Of a DNA stretch of 64,000 bases, positions 19,579-28,935 are shown piece by piece. Position 1 is the first letter of the stretch. Each line of letters opens with the position of its first letter. The notes below the pieces were generated by a model. The model was given only the letters and a program-made list of their open reading frames with translations, was not told where the DNA came from and searched no databases. The stretch is from an uncultured Dehalococcoidia bacterium (GTDB taxonomy: Bacteria > Chloroflexota > Dehalococcoidia > Lucifugimonadales > UBA1123), in contig CATOSI010000002.1 in the NCBI GenBank assembly GCA_951812505.1, positions 868,001-932,000 of the forward strand. Direction: 5' to 3'. A program made the position numbers and the translations under genes.

Positions 19579-20415
19579 CTAACTCCCAGGTTTCCTGCCC
19601 GAGACCATCGCCTCACAGAACTCAGTGCCATGTGTCCTGCACCAGGGTGAATTCAGCCGGTGTATTCTGAAGAAGTCCAGTCCCAGATCATCCGGGGCAG
19701 GGGACTCCTGCCACAGGTTCGTCGTGCGCCCTCGGGGGATAGCTAGGCCCCCACCCCGCCGGCCGTTGTCGCAACCACATGACCAGATGAGAGCGCGCTG
19801 ACGCAGCCCGGAGGACCCTCGGTACTGGCCGAAGACCCGGTCGGATACAACAACCTGGTTCTGTTCCGCCACTGAACTCAGTTTCGCCGCCATGTTTACG
19901 GGCTTGCCTGCCCATACTTCATTGAGTTTTACGTTCCTAAGCCCCAGACGTCGAACCAGCACAGTTCCCTCGTCAATCCCGATACCAACAGTCAGTTCGG
20001 AATCCGCCGAAGTGTCCCTCTTGAACAGCGGGTTAACTACTCTCGAAACCTCGGTCCGCATAGTAACTGCGCAGGCCGCGGCGAGGAAACGGGAACCGGG
20101 ACCGCTAAACAGGCCGAAAACACCATCGCCTTGAATGTCCACATACCGCGCATCGAACCTGTCGAGGATAATCGACATCGCTCTTGTGAAGAGCGTGTAT
20201 GCGACCGCCGCATCCCTCCTGCTCTCCTCGGCGCTGATCTTGGTGGACCCTTTCAGATCGGCAAATACAGCGGTCACGTTGGTGATTCTCCACCACACCC
20301 CCTGATTTGCAGGCCCGGTCTCGGGCACACGGTCGCGGGTTTCGATCCGCACGCCCCGTGCAAGCTGATCAGTCAACTGCGATGATACGTCGCTGGTCAC
20401 TTCATCAAGTATCAA
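19579..20415 (-). CDS. pycC: Pycsar uridylate/cytidylate cyclase PycC
   Basis: 278 residues. A class III nucleotidyl cyclase domain covers about 45-190: VFADLKGSTKIS with metal ligand D53, VDIQGDGVFGLF with the second metal Asp at 97, GIGIDEGTVLVRRLG, and WAGKPVNMAAKLS. A short Cys/His-bearing C-terminal tail follows. Family knowledge: PycC enzymes make cCMP or cUMP on phage infection. Which base is used cannot be read off without a structural alignment. It lies 39 bases downstream of the SIR2 gene on the same strand and directly precedes pycTM. Confidence 0.87.
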   Translation of the reverse strand: MILDEVTSDVSSQLTDQLARGVRIETRDRVPETGPANQGVWWRITNVTAVFADLKGSTKISAEESRRDAAVAYTLFTRAMSIILDRFDARYVDIQGDGVFGLFSGPGSRFLAAACAVTMRTEVSRVVNPLFKRDTSADSELTVGIGIDEGTVLVRRLGLRNVKLNEVWAGKPVNMAAKLSSVAEQNQVVVSDRVFGQYRGSSGLRQRALIWSCGCDNGRRGGGLAIPRGRTTNLWQESPAPDDLGLDFFRIHRLNSPWCRTHGTEFCEAMVSGRKPGS

Positions 20416-20454
20416 AATCTACCTTCGTTCACTCTCGGGTTTCAGGAGGCCGCC

Positions 20455-22974
20455 TTATTCTCCGTCGGATGGCAGCGTTACATTCCTAACTTCAGGAAAT
20501 GGATCGTTCCTACCTATTTCCACCCAACTCCTTATTGCAGGGTCGTCTTCAAAGCCATACTTAGCCATGGTACTTGCCAGTTGGACACACAGCGTTCTTA
20601 TAGTGGGAACGTCTTCGCCAAATGGATTACTGCCGTATTGAGTCTCTTCTGCAAGATGCCGGAGTCCCACCAATACCATCGAGCTGATTGTGTCACGGGA
20701 TGCTTGAGTCCCTCGCTCAAATATCCATGTAGCGCACCACAGTGCATCCGCGAGTCCAACTCTTCGTCTGGACGCAATGATGATTTCGATGTCCGAGAAG
20801 AGGGCGTTGGACACCTGGGGCATGTTACCTTCTGCTGATCGCGTTACCCAGTCTCTCACCGCTGACATCGCGTTTCTAACTCTTAAATCCTCGTCTGACG
20901 CCAAGCCCATTCTCAGTAAGCTGGTCATCATCTCCGCATTGTCGGGCATTGCCTTGATCAAGCCAGGTAAGAGGCGATAGCCGATGGCAATTCGTATTTC
21001 CTGTAAGGGTGTGTCAAAAGATCCAGGCGATATCCTAGTCGTCTCGACTAGGAATTCGACCTTTTGAAACAACCTTCGGGCGATGGATTCCGGGATCGTA
21101 ATCTCTGAAGCCAGCATTCCTAAACGTCCGATCCGAGAGGCGACCCCGAGGTCGAAAGATACCCGATCTGAGCAGAACTTATCTACAAACGCCTCGATGT
21201 AAGTTGCAATCTCCTGTTCATCTTGTACGGATAGCTCAAATGAAGATCCTCGATTGCGTAATCCGGAAATGGCAGCGCCTACCTGCTCAAGCATTTCGCC
21301 GGTGAGTGTCGATACAGAATCCTGTCTCTTAGGATCAGAACTCAGCCACTTTCGTCTGAACGATTTCTCAGCCTGCCCCTGTTCCAGCTGAGGCAATATC
21401 AGATATACCCAGTCCAGTGCCCAAGCAGGGCCACTTGGGTTGTCAAATACGGGATCAGAATTGCGCCACAGGATATCCGCAATGGTGGACTTTTCGTCCT
21501 CAGTCAGACTCTCCGAGAGTGAAAGCCATAGTAACCTGGTGATTGCGCGGCTACGGGTGATTGCACTGCCGCGCAATCCGAGCGATATTAAATCGAAAAT
21601 CTCTTGGTACTGATCCTCGGTGCTCGGCAGCCGCTCACTTGGAAGGTGGTCTGCGGCTATGACGTCCCCAGGGTCCGGGCAACTGGTGTCAACCTGGAAA
21701 TCTTGCAGTCCCGCAATTGGCGCGGCCATGAGGTCCAACACACGGCTAGTCCGGCAGTCCTTCGGAAGCGCTTTCCACGTTCGTCTCAATAGACTTTCAG
21801 TCGCCGGCCCCAGCCAGAAATGCCGGGGTACTGTCCGGTAGCATTCGAGTCCAATATCCAGGATTTCATTGACCCTTTCGGAGGTGAGGCGCAAGACCAA
21901 TCGGGACAAGACCTCCATTGCCACACGTGCACGCTGAACTGACTCAAGGTTCACCTTCGCTCCATCCGATGTGACAACACGCGGCATAGAGTAATTGATC
22001 ACGTTGATACATGCATCCACAATCCTTGTTACGATGTCGTCCGGCAATGTGGCTACGCGGCTGCGAGACATTACGTTTTGCAATGTCTCGTCCTTATCAT
22101 ATGTGCAGACCCGAAGTATCAGTCTCATCGCGAGCTCCGGGTTTGCCGCAACCAGCGCCCCCGCAGCAAGTTTCAGAATTTGCGATGCGGCAGAGTGGGG
22201 GATTAGCGAGTCAGGGTCCGGAGGGTTGACTGGAGGCAGCCCCGCCACCTCGGACAGTCTGATCGCTCTATACGCGGCGGCGACGCTGGCGTATGATTCG
22301 CCCGACCATCGAACATCGGTGGTAGGGCTCATAACCAAATCATACGATGGACCAGACCTCTGCCTCACAGTTCCTTCTAGTTCACGCTGGATACCAGTCA
22401 GTTCATCCCAAGCATTACATTTCAGGGAAGCGAGTTCCTGCCACCTTCGGAATACCGAGCGATTAGTGCTTCTCGACAGTGTGGAACCTATTGCCCAACC
22501 CTCTCTCGACGCTGTTTGAATACGGGTGGCTCCTTCGCTGTGCTCCCTGATCGAGTCTAACGCCATCTGTATCAAGGGGCCCGCATCTTCATATCGCTGA
22601 ATCTCAGTCAGCAAAGCGGCTTTACGTAGAATCCACATAGGGTCGGCGGCTTCGACTTCCCATTCGTCGAGTAACTCGCTCAGGTTATCCAAGTCCAGAG
22701 CGTAGAGTGACCAAAGGCAGCGTTCCTGGTGACTGAAGTGGGACACTTCTGGCGATTCATCACTGAACGGTCTCAGAGACTCCAGCCGTTGCTCGAACAA
22801 GATTTGATCACAACTGAATCGCGCATCTGTAACGAGCGCGATTGCTACTGTGCTCCAGGCCTCGCCGATGTTGTCCCAATCTTCTGGCGTCTCGTCCAAT
22901 CCTTGAATAGTGCGCGACTCACAGTCAATCTCTTCCAGTACATCTTGTGCTGCCCTTTCGAGCTCAGGAGTCAA
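20455..22974 (-). pseudogene. C-terminal part of a SIR2 defence protein separated by IS21 insertion
   Basis: 839 codons of mostly helical, repeat-like sequence with no catalytic motif (compare the C-terminal regions of DSR-type SIR2 proteins, possibly DUF4020). It starts at a TTG lying right at the IS21 end. If the element (22978-25373) and one AAGGG duplication are removed, its reading frame joins the SIR2 domain at 25379-26635 exactly in phase: the junction reads SILLEP-LTPELERAAQ and the restored gene has 1260 codons including the stop. The frame is otherwise undamaged, so the insertion looks recent. It could still be expressed as a separate polypeptide. Confidence 0.85.
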
Positions 22975-22977
22975 GGG
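22973..22977. repeat. IS21 target-site duplication, left copy (AAGGG)
   Basis: AAGGG immediately precedes the element's first base and is repeated at 25374-25378 immediately after its last. Confidence 0.85.
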
Positions 22978-23018
22978 TGAACAGCGACAATCATTCTTGC
23001 CGGTGACGACAACGATTT

Positions 23019-24551
23019 TTGCCGGTCAGTAGATACGATGGTCTGGTACCAGGAGGTGCCAGATTGATCACGGATCAACAGGTAGTTCTACTGAGGCAGA
23101 AGATTATGGAAGGCAAGACACAGAAGGCAGCGGCGGCGTCAGCCGCCATGAGTGAGAGATCGGCAAGGGACTGGCAGTTGGGAGAGTTACCGTCGGATAG
23201 GAAGAAGGCAAGACGGAGGTGGAGAAGCAGACCGGACCCGTTTGCAGATGTGTGGGAGAGCGATGTCGTACCGCTGCTGCGGACAGACCCCGACGGTGAC
23301 CTGAGTGCAACAACCATTCTGGAGTGGCTCGACGAGCGACACCCGGACAGGTTCGGCGGATCGCAACTGAGGACGCTGCAGAGGCGCATGAGAGACTACA
23401 GAGCCCTTCATGGGCCGGACAAGGAGGTGTACTTCCAGCAGGACCATCCGCCCGGTCGCGAGGCCCAGTTGGACTTCACCCACTGTTCGGAACTGGGAGT
23501 GACCATAGGTGGACAGCCGTTCAGGCATATGCTTTTCCACCTAGTACTGAGCCACTCGGGTTGGAGCTACGCGGAGGTGTGCTTTGGCGAGACGTTCGCG
23601 GCGCTGGTGAAGGGACTCCAGGGAGCGCTGTGGGATCTGGGCGGAGCGCCGAGGGTGGTGCGCACCGACAACCTGTCGGCGGCCACGCACGACCTGAAGA
23701 ACAGCAGGGGTCGCGCGATCAACGCCAGGTACGAGGCGGTGCTCGCGCATTACGGGGTGGAGCACACAAGGACCAACCCTCGCTCGTCTAATGAGAACGG
23801 TGTGGTCGAACAGGGACACCGTCGTCTCAAGAACAGGGTCCTCCAGGCGCTGATCCTGCGGGGCAGTCGCGACTTCGAGTCGGAGCGAGAGTACGTTGAG
23901 TTCATCAGACGGATCGTGGACCGGCGTAACAGACTGGCCCGCTCGAAGCTGAAGAGAGAGCGGCGTCATCTGCTTCCGCTTCCCCCGGCGCCTGTGCCAG
24001 AGTACGTCAACTACAGCTGCAGGGTACGCAGGTGGAGCACGATCAGGGTGGCGAACCGGACATACTCGGTGCCGTCCCGACTGATAGGGATGGAGGTGAA
24101 CGTAAGGCTGTACGCCGATCGCATCGAGGTGTACTACAAGGACCACCTGGTTGAGAGCATGGAGCGGATACACGGCGGGGGTGAGGCACAGATCGACTAC
24201 CGCCATATCATAGCTTCACTGGTGCGCAAGCCTGGAGCATTCGCCAGGTACAGATTCAGGGAGCAAATGTTCCCAACCCATACGTTCAGACGAACCTATG
24301 ATGCGCTGTGTGAGTGGAAGGGAGAGCGCGCCGACGTGGAGTACGTGCGCATCCTGCACCTGGCCGCGACAACCATGGAGTCGGAGGTGGACAGAGTACT
24401 CAGAAGACTTCTGGAGTCGGGGTTGAGCTTCGACTACGCGATGGTTCGTCAACTATCGGCTCCCGACCCGCCGCCGGTCCCAGACCTGAAGAGGGTCGGT
24501 GTCGTGGATCTGAGCGTATACGACAGGCTGCTGGTGGGAGGTGTGCGATGA
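23019..24551 (+). CDS. istA: IS21-family transposase IstA
   Basis: 510 residues. An N-terminal HTH (MEGKTQKAAAASAAMSERSA) precedes the rve/DDE integrase core: QLDFTHCSELGVTI with the first Asp, RTDNLSAATHD with the second, and NPRSSNENGVVEQGHRRLKN supplying the Glu. A C-terminal beta domain (VRRWSTIRVANRTYSVPSRL) matches the Mu-type C-terminal domain. A TTG or GTG near 23019 starts the frame. Together with IstB it carries out cut-and-paste or copy-paste transposition. Complete. Confidence 0.93.
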   Translation: MPVSRYDGLVPGGARLITDQQVVLLRQKIMEGKTQKAAAASAAMSERSARDWQLGELPSDRKKARRRWRSRPDPFADVWESDVVPLLRTDPDGDLSATTILEWLDERHPDRFGGSQLRTLQRRMRDYRALHGPDKEVYFQQDHPPGREAQLDFTHCSELGVTIGGQPFRHMLFHLVLSHSGWSYAEVCFGETFAALVKGLQGALWDLGGAPRVVRTDNLSAATHDLKNSRGRAINARYEAVLAHYGVEHTRTNPRSSNENGVVEQGHRRLKNRVLQALILRGSRDFESEREYVEFIRRIVDRRNRLARSKLKRERRHLLPLPPAPVPEYVNYSCRVRRWSTIRVANRTYSVPSRLIGMEVNVRLYADRIEVYYKDHLVESMERIHGGGEAQIDYRHIIASLVRKPGAFARYRFREQMFPTHTFRRTYDALCEWKGERADVEYVRILHLAATTMESEVDRVLRRLLESGLSFDYAMVRQLSAPDPPPVPDLKRVGVVDLSVYDRLLVGGVR

Positions 24552-25336
24552 TCGCGGACATGCATCCATCGATCGCGGTGGGAGACAGGATCAGACAGCT
24601 GTGCAGGGAGTTCAAGCTGCCGACGCTGGCTGCAGAGACCGTAACGAGGTTCGACGAGGCCGGACACGCCGATGCGCTTCCCACACTCGTTGAGGTCATG
24701 GAGCAGGAAGCGGAGGACCGTCGGATAAGGAGAGTGGACAGGCTGAGGAGGGCGTCCAAGCTGCCGGCGGGCAAGACCTGGGACACCTTCGAGCACGAGC
24801 GGACTCCGATCAAGCTCAGGCAGCAGCTCAACAGACTTGTCGAAGGGGACTTTGTGGATAGAGGAGTCAACGTGCTGGCGTTCGGTATGCCGGGCACCGG
24901 CAAGACCCACGCCGTATGCGCCATCGGACACCGGCTGGTGGAGTCGAGTCGTTCCGTGCTGTTCATCCCTGCATACCGTCTGGTGCAGGACATGCTCGCT
25001 GCCAAGCGAGACCTGGAACTGCCGCGGATGCTGCGCAAGCTGGACAACTTCGACTTGCTCATCATAGACGACCTGGGCTACCTGCCACAGGGGGCCGAGG
25101 AGTCGGAGGTGCTGTTCACACTCATAGCCGAGCGCTACGAGCGACGTTCCTTGGGCATCACCTCAAACCTGGTCTTCAGTGAATGGGAGAAGGTGTTCGA
25201 CAACCCCATGGCGACCGCGGCGGCCATAGACAGGATCGTTCACCACTCGGTCATACTGGAGTTTGACGTGCCGAGTTACAGGACCGGCGCGGCGCAGAGT
25301 AGTCGCACAGAGCAGGAGTCAGACCGGCAAGAATGA
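24548..25336 (+). CDS. istB: IS21-family helper ATPase IstB
   Basis: 262 residues from the ATG that overlaps the istA stop (ATGA at 24548-24551). A longer upstream frame is only an overlap with istA. AAA+ DnaC-like ATPase: Walker A FGMPGTGKTHA, Walker B LLIIDDLGYLP and sensor region GITSNLVFSEWEKVF. The C-terminus ends in the element's right inverted repeat. IstB selects target DNA and activates IstA. Confidence 0.93.
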   Translation: MIADMHPSIAVGDRIRQLCREFKLPTLAAETVTRFDEAGHADALPTLVEVMEQEAEDRRIRRVDRLRRASKLPAGKTWDTFEHERTPIKLRQQLNRLVEGDFVDRGVNVLAFGMPGTGKTHAVCAIGHRLVESSRSVLFIPAYRLVQDMLAAKRDLELPRMLRKLDNFDLLIIDDLGYLPQGAEESEVLFTLIAERYERRSLGITSNLVFSEWEKVFDNPMATAAAIDRIVHHSVILEFDVPSYRTGAAQSSRTEQESDRQE

Positions 25337-26635
25337 TTGTCGCATAACCGGCAAGAATGGTTGACGTGTAACAAAGGGTTCTAGCAAGATACTCTTAATC
25401 CACAACATTTCACGAACCGCGTTCAGTCTCTCGACTGGGCTGAGTTCAGGCATCGCCTTCAGAATATGGGGTTCCCAATCTCCGCTCCGCCACTTCAGTT
25501 CCGCCCGCTCTTGTCCGGACGGAAACACAAGCCATCCTGGGTAAAGTCCTCTGTTGTGTCCCCAGGCTTCGATTACCCTCCTGACTTTCTCCAGTGGCTC
25601 ATTATTGTAATCAGGCGAACTTGTAGTCCTTTCGGCGCGTGGGTATTCTACGGGGATATCAAATGTGTTGTATTCGATGGGACTGAGATGTCGGAGGATT
25701 GGAATTTCGTCCAGTTCTTGTGGAGAGGGCCACGTAGTCAGGTCATATGACCTTCCACCCTCCTCCAGCGTGTAGAGGAGCCATTCGGTGGCGTACTCGT
25801 GCCGTTGTTCCTCGGGCCAATTTTGTACGTTGGGATGAGCGCTGAGGTCAATAGGCGTTATGTTGCGGCTTTCCCAGTAGGCGCGTAGTTCGGAGGATAG
25901 CCCCAGCAACCCTGCCAAGTAAACTCTTGGAGCCGAATCTCTTAGTTGGTCTCGCACCCATCCAGCCCATTGGCGAAAATTCGGGTCGCTTCCAGAAAAC
26001 CCGATTAGAAGGATCACCGTCTCCATCAAAGCCTGCTGAGCTGTATTCACAAAGGGCTCGTAGTCTCTTCGGTAGGTCCGATAATCTTCTTCGGTAACAA
26101 TGAGTGGGAATATTGAGGGGAGCGAGCCATGCAGCTTTACGATGCGAGGCTGACTCATTTCGGGAAGCTGCTCCACCTTCTCTACGACGCTGTAAGTTCG
26201 CCCCACTACGTTGGACCGAGCTCGCTCCAAAAGGGTGTCCCAGTTTGTCGTGAAAATATCACGCCAGGGAAGCTCCAACAATCGCGAGTGTGCTTCTCCG
26301 GGGAGAAAGTCGTCATCGCGAATTAACCGCATAAGCAAGTCGTGCAGACTGTCCCGCCCACGATTAGCTTCGTACATTTGGGCCAAACTTAACGGGTCAT
26401 TAGTCGTCAGACCATGCGCTCCCGCACCGTGGTCTCCAGCAAGTTCATTGAGCATCTCTTGTGCAATGTCGAACCACAGTGGTGGCGGACCGACATCGGG
26501 ATTGACCTTCTTGGCGTTCCTGCTGAATCCGCTGCCTACCACCACGGAAGCTTGGGAAATCGGACGCTTCCAGAGGACGTCGCGGATTTCGTTGATGTGT
26601 GATTGGTCGCGGAAAGACAAGTCGTTCGCTGGCAA
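25319..26635 (-). pseudogene. SIR2 NADase domain, N-terminal part of an IS21-disrupted defence gene
   Basis: The first ~420 residues are native. The last 18 are read from IS21. SIR2 motifs: VVVGSGFSRN (31-40), TTNWDTLLE (129-137), IVKLHGS with the catalytic His near 169, and LLIGFSGSDPNF (about 210-221). A second, unassigned region follows. Family knowledge: defence-associated sirtuins deplete NAD+ when their C-terminal repeat region senses phage. Here the sensing half is encoded 2.4 kb away across the element. Whether the truncated NADase is silent, constitutively active or complemented by the separate C-terminal half is unknown. Confidence 0.88.
25374..25378. repeat. IS21 target-site duplication, right copy (AAGGG)
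   Basis: Matches 22973-22977 and lies directly outside the element's right end. Confidence 0.85.
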
Positions 26636-26769
26636 GGCACTCTCCTTCTATTGCCGCTACAGCTAATTCCTCACTTTTGGTTCCGCACGATAACTAACAT
26701 TATCACGCTAACAGGCCTGCGAATGCCACATACCTAGAATAGCTGAGGAGGTGAGGTTACATCGAGTAG

Positions 26770-27001
26770 TCTGTCAACAACAGGGGCGATCCCATTCGTT
26801 GTCTGTACTGTTACTCGGTTGCCGCACTTCTCAACGTTACAGACTGGCTGCATCAGTCCCAGTGTCCTCACACACCTGAACCGCTGCTCAACCGCCATCA
26901 ACATCTCTCCGATCATTGCTATCGCCCTATCCACTCCCTTGTATTGCATCGTCGAGTCGGTCCCCAGTCTCAACGATGCGAACGGTGATTCTACCAGCTT
27001 A
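26770..27001 (-). pseudogene. IS256-family transposase C-terminal relic
   Basis: The minus frame reads LVESPFASLRLGTD, then GVDRAIAMIGEML and AVEQRFRCVRTLGLM, clearly homologous to the C-terminus of the IS256 transposase at 41286-41603. It lacks everything upstream and is cut by the IS427-like element at 27004. Confidence 0.75.
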
Positions 27002-27003
27002 GA

Positions 27004-27919
27004 AACTATCTCAAAACGTTGGATCAAGTCCAAGACTTGGGTTAGTGTGTATCGCATCTTGGCCTAAGAGGTGAAGCCGCACGGTGAAGCAGGACACACT
27101 CAAGACGATATGGGAAGTTCCCGACGACCTCTGGGAGGAGATAGAGCGGTTGATCGCAAAACTCGATCCACCCAAGCATACAGGTCGCAAGAGGGCAGAC
27201 CCGCGCAAGATGCTCAACGCCATCATCTTCCGTATGCGTTCTGGATGCCAGTGGAACCAGTTGCCAGCGCACCTTAGAGACGACAGCACAGTCCATCGCA
27301 CACTCCAAAGGTGGGAGTCCATCCGTCTGTTCCCCAGGATGTGGGAACTCATCCAGAGCCGGTGCGAGGAGTTGAAAGGCGTGGACTGGGAATGGCAGTC
27401 GGCGGACACTTCGACGGGAAAAGCTCGTTTGGGGGGGATGCGGTTGGTCCAAACCCCACCGACCGCGCCAAGCCAGGAACCAAGCGCAGTATCCTTGTAG
27501 AGGCGAGTGGAATGCCTCTGAGCGTCGTGGTGGCGGGCGCGAACGCACACGACACCAAGCTGTTGGAGGCGACGCTGGAGAGTGTGGTGGCAGAGCGTCC
27601 GGCGCCAACAGAGCGAAGTCCTCAGCATCTGCGTCTGGACAAAGGATATGACAATCCGACAGGACACCAAACTGTCGCAAGACACGGCTATCAGCCGCAT
27701 ATTCGGCGAATTGGGGAGGAGAAACTGGATACGCGGGGCAACAAACGCTATCCTGCGCGTCGGTGGGTGGTGGAACGAACGCTGGGGTGGCTATCTAAGT
27801 GTCGGGGCATTTTGGTTAGGTACGAGAAGAAGTCGGAGAACTATCTGGCGATGTTGCAACTAGCATGTGCGCTCCTGTGGTATCGTCATTGGTGGAATCT
27901 TAGGTTTTGAGATAGTTTC
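27004..27919 (+). mobile_element. IS5/IS427-like insertion sequence (916 bp)
   Basis: Perfect 16-bp inverted ends GAAACTATCTCAAAAC, flanked on both sides by TA (27002-27003 and 27920-27921), consistent with the TA duplication of the IS427 group. It encodes a two-frame transposase. It inserted at the border of an IS256 relic and the 3' end of a membrane-protein gene. Confidence 0.88.
27084..27910 (+). CDS. IS427-like transposase in two overlapping frames (-1 frameshift)
   Basis: The first frame (from 27084) gives the N-terminal HTH part: DLWEEIERLIAKLDPP, MLNAIIFRMRSGCQWNQLP and WQSADTSTGKA with the first catalytic Asp. The second frame continues in the -1 phase to 27910: LRLDKGYDN with the second Asp, ARRWVVERTLGWL with the Glu, then YEKKSENYLAM. 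The frames meet at a run of seven G after TTT near 27430, a plausible slippery site. Many IS5-family members use programmed frameshifting, so this may be normal rather than damage. Confidence 0.8.
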
Positions 27920-27921
27920 TA

Positions 27922-28357
27922 AGCTGTCTCCACCTGATTCCCCACCTTTCTCCTGTGGCGGAACCAACACCTGCCCAATGTGCTCTTCAGTCAGTTCCTT
28001 CATTACTTTCTTGTCGATGACATTACCAATCTCACGTATGACTTTGGTTAGGTCGTCGGCTAAGTCGCCGCGTCGTTTCGTGCGGTTACGATGGAATTTG
28101 TCAAGAGCCATCTGAACACCTTTACAGTCTCCAAACACAAGCCGGGCTTCGTTCAATGCAACAAAGGGCTCTCCGTCGTCAAAGGACTTGTGCTTTAGGC
28201 TGTTTGTGAGACGATACCTGTACCCGCTCAGGCGGCGGAATACGCTGAACCTCCACTCTCGTCGCTGTTGGCTTCGATTCCATTTGGCGACCCCAACGGC
28301 TACACCTACTGATACAGCAATAGCTAAGATGCTTAGGAAATCTGTGGCCTCATCCAT
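27922..28357 (-). pseudogene. membrane protein resembling DUF6680, 3' end cut by IS427-like element
   Basis: The N-terminus has one membrane helix (FLSILAIAVSVGVAVGVA), then EWRFSVFRRLSGYRYRL, FVALNEARLVFGD and a DLADDLTKVIREIGNV helix. This is the layout of small DUF6680-like proteins (TM helix, W/R-rich turn, short helical domain). The last ~20 residues of the open frame come from the IS, so the native C-terminus is missing or altered. Family assignment is tentative. Confidence 0.55.
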
Positions 28358-28935
28358 TACTGACGATCTCCTTCTTTACAAAGTGCGAGTATCTACCGGC
28401 GCCTTGATGTAGCGCGCTCAGAACCGGCCTATTCATCGGGCCTTCACATCTCCACCTTTTCCAGTGTAGTTCTCATGTCTCGATCCAGAAGTCGAGACCC
28501 CAACTTGGTACTACTGTAATTCGCTTACCGTCTCTAACAGAACTGCAGCCAGCTTTAGCGCCTGCGCTTGGGTCAAGCCAATTGAGGGGCCCCTTTCGTA
28601 TTCATCGATTTTCAACACTACTTTGTCCGCCTTGTATCTCGCGTCCACTTCCTTGTCCCCGACCTAGATGCTTCTATGGGCGGTCTCGACATACTTCTTC
28701 ACTATGCGCCTCCTTTTTGCTGCTGAGACCAAGGCGAAAATGAATCATGGCATATTTGCCCTCCCGATTTCCGATTAAACCAACAGTCGAAGTCGCCTCA
28801 ATTTCAGCTACGAATTCGGGCGATTTTGGTTGCATTCTATAGCTAAATGTAGTACATTCGTACTTACGAAAACAGCATCGAAATTGGGCCGAAGGAGCGC
28901 CAACTCCAACGGCCCGGAAAGCCACTGGGCCGGAC
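28358..28935. other. gene-poor stretch
   Basis: Apart from the 45-codon frame at 28511-28648 nothing coding is recognised. It probably includes the left end of the transposon whose gene begins at 28936, but I could not define inverted repeats. Confidence 0.45.
28511..28648 (-). CDS. short hypothetical protein or gene remnant (45 residues)
   Basis: A GTG-started frame reads DARYKADKVVLKIDEYERG and ends LTQAQALKLAAVLLETV. The amphipathic composition looks coding, but the ribosome site is too close to the start and a stop lies just upstream. It may be a C-terminal remnant. Confidence 0.3.
   Translation of the reverse strand: MDARYKADKVVLKIDEYERGPSIGLTQAQALKLAAVLLETVSELQ

Larger units (their letters stand above)
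22978..25373 (+). mobile_element. intact IS21-family insertion sequence (2396 bp)
   Basis: Bounded by imperfect inverted ends: left TGAACAGCGACAATCATTCT and, read inward from the right, TGTTACACGTCAACCATTCT. Each continues CTTGCCGG. Each end carries two copies of a CAAnnATTnTTGCCGGT unit, as IS21 elements have multiple terminal transposase sites. It encodes istA and istB with an ATGA overlap and has a perfect 5-bp duplication (AAGGG). Both genes look complete. Confidence 0.92.

Noticed and set aside
24314..24547. Upstream extension of istB
   Set aside because: It only overlaps the istA 3' end. The ATG in the ATGA overlap at 24548 matches the normal IS21 arrangement and the conserved IstB N-terminus.
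23541..25065. Long minus-strand frames (160-221 codons) inside the IS21
   Set aside because: Antisense shadows of the well-supported istA and istB genes.
27011..27700. Two minus-strand frames of 212-229 codons
   Set aside because: Antisense to the IS427-like transposase. No motif.
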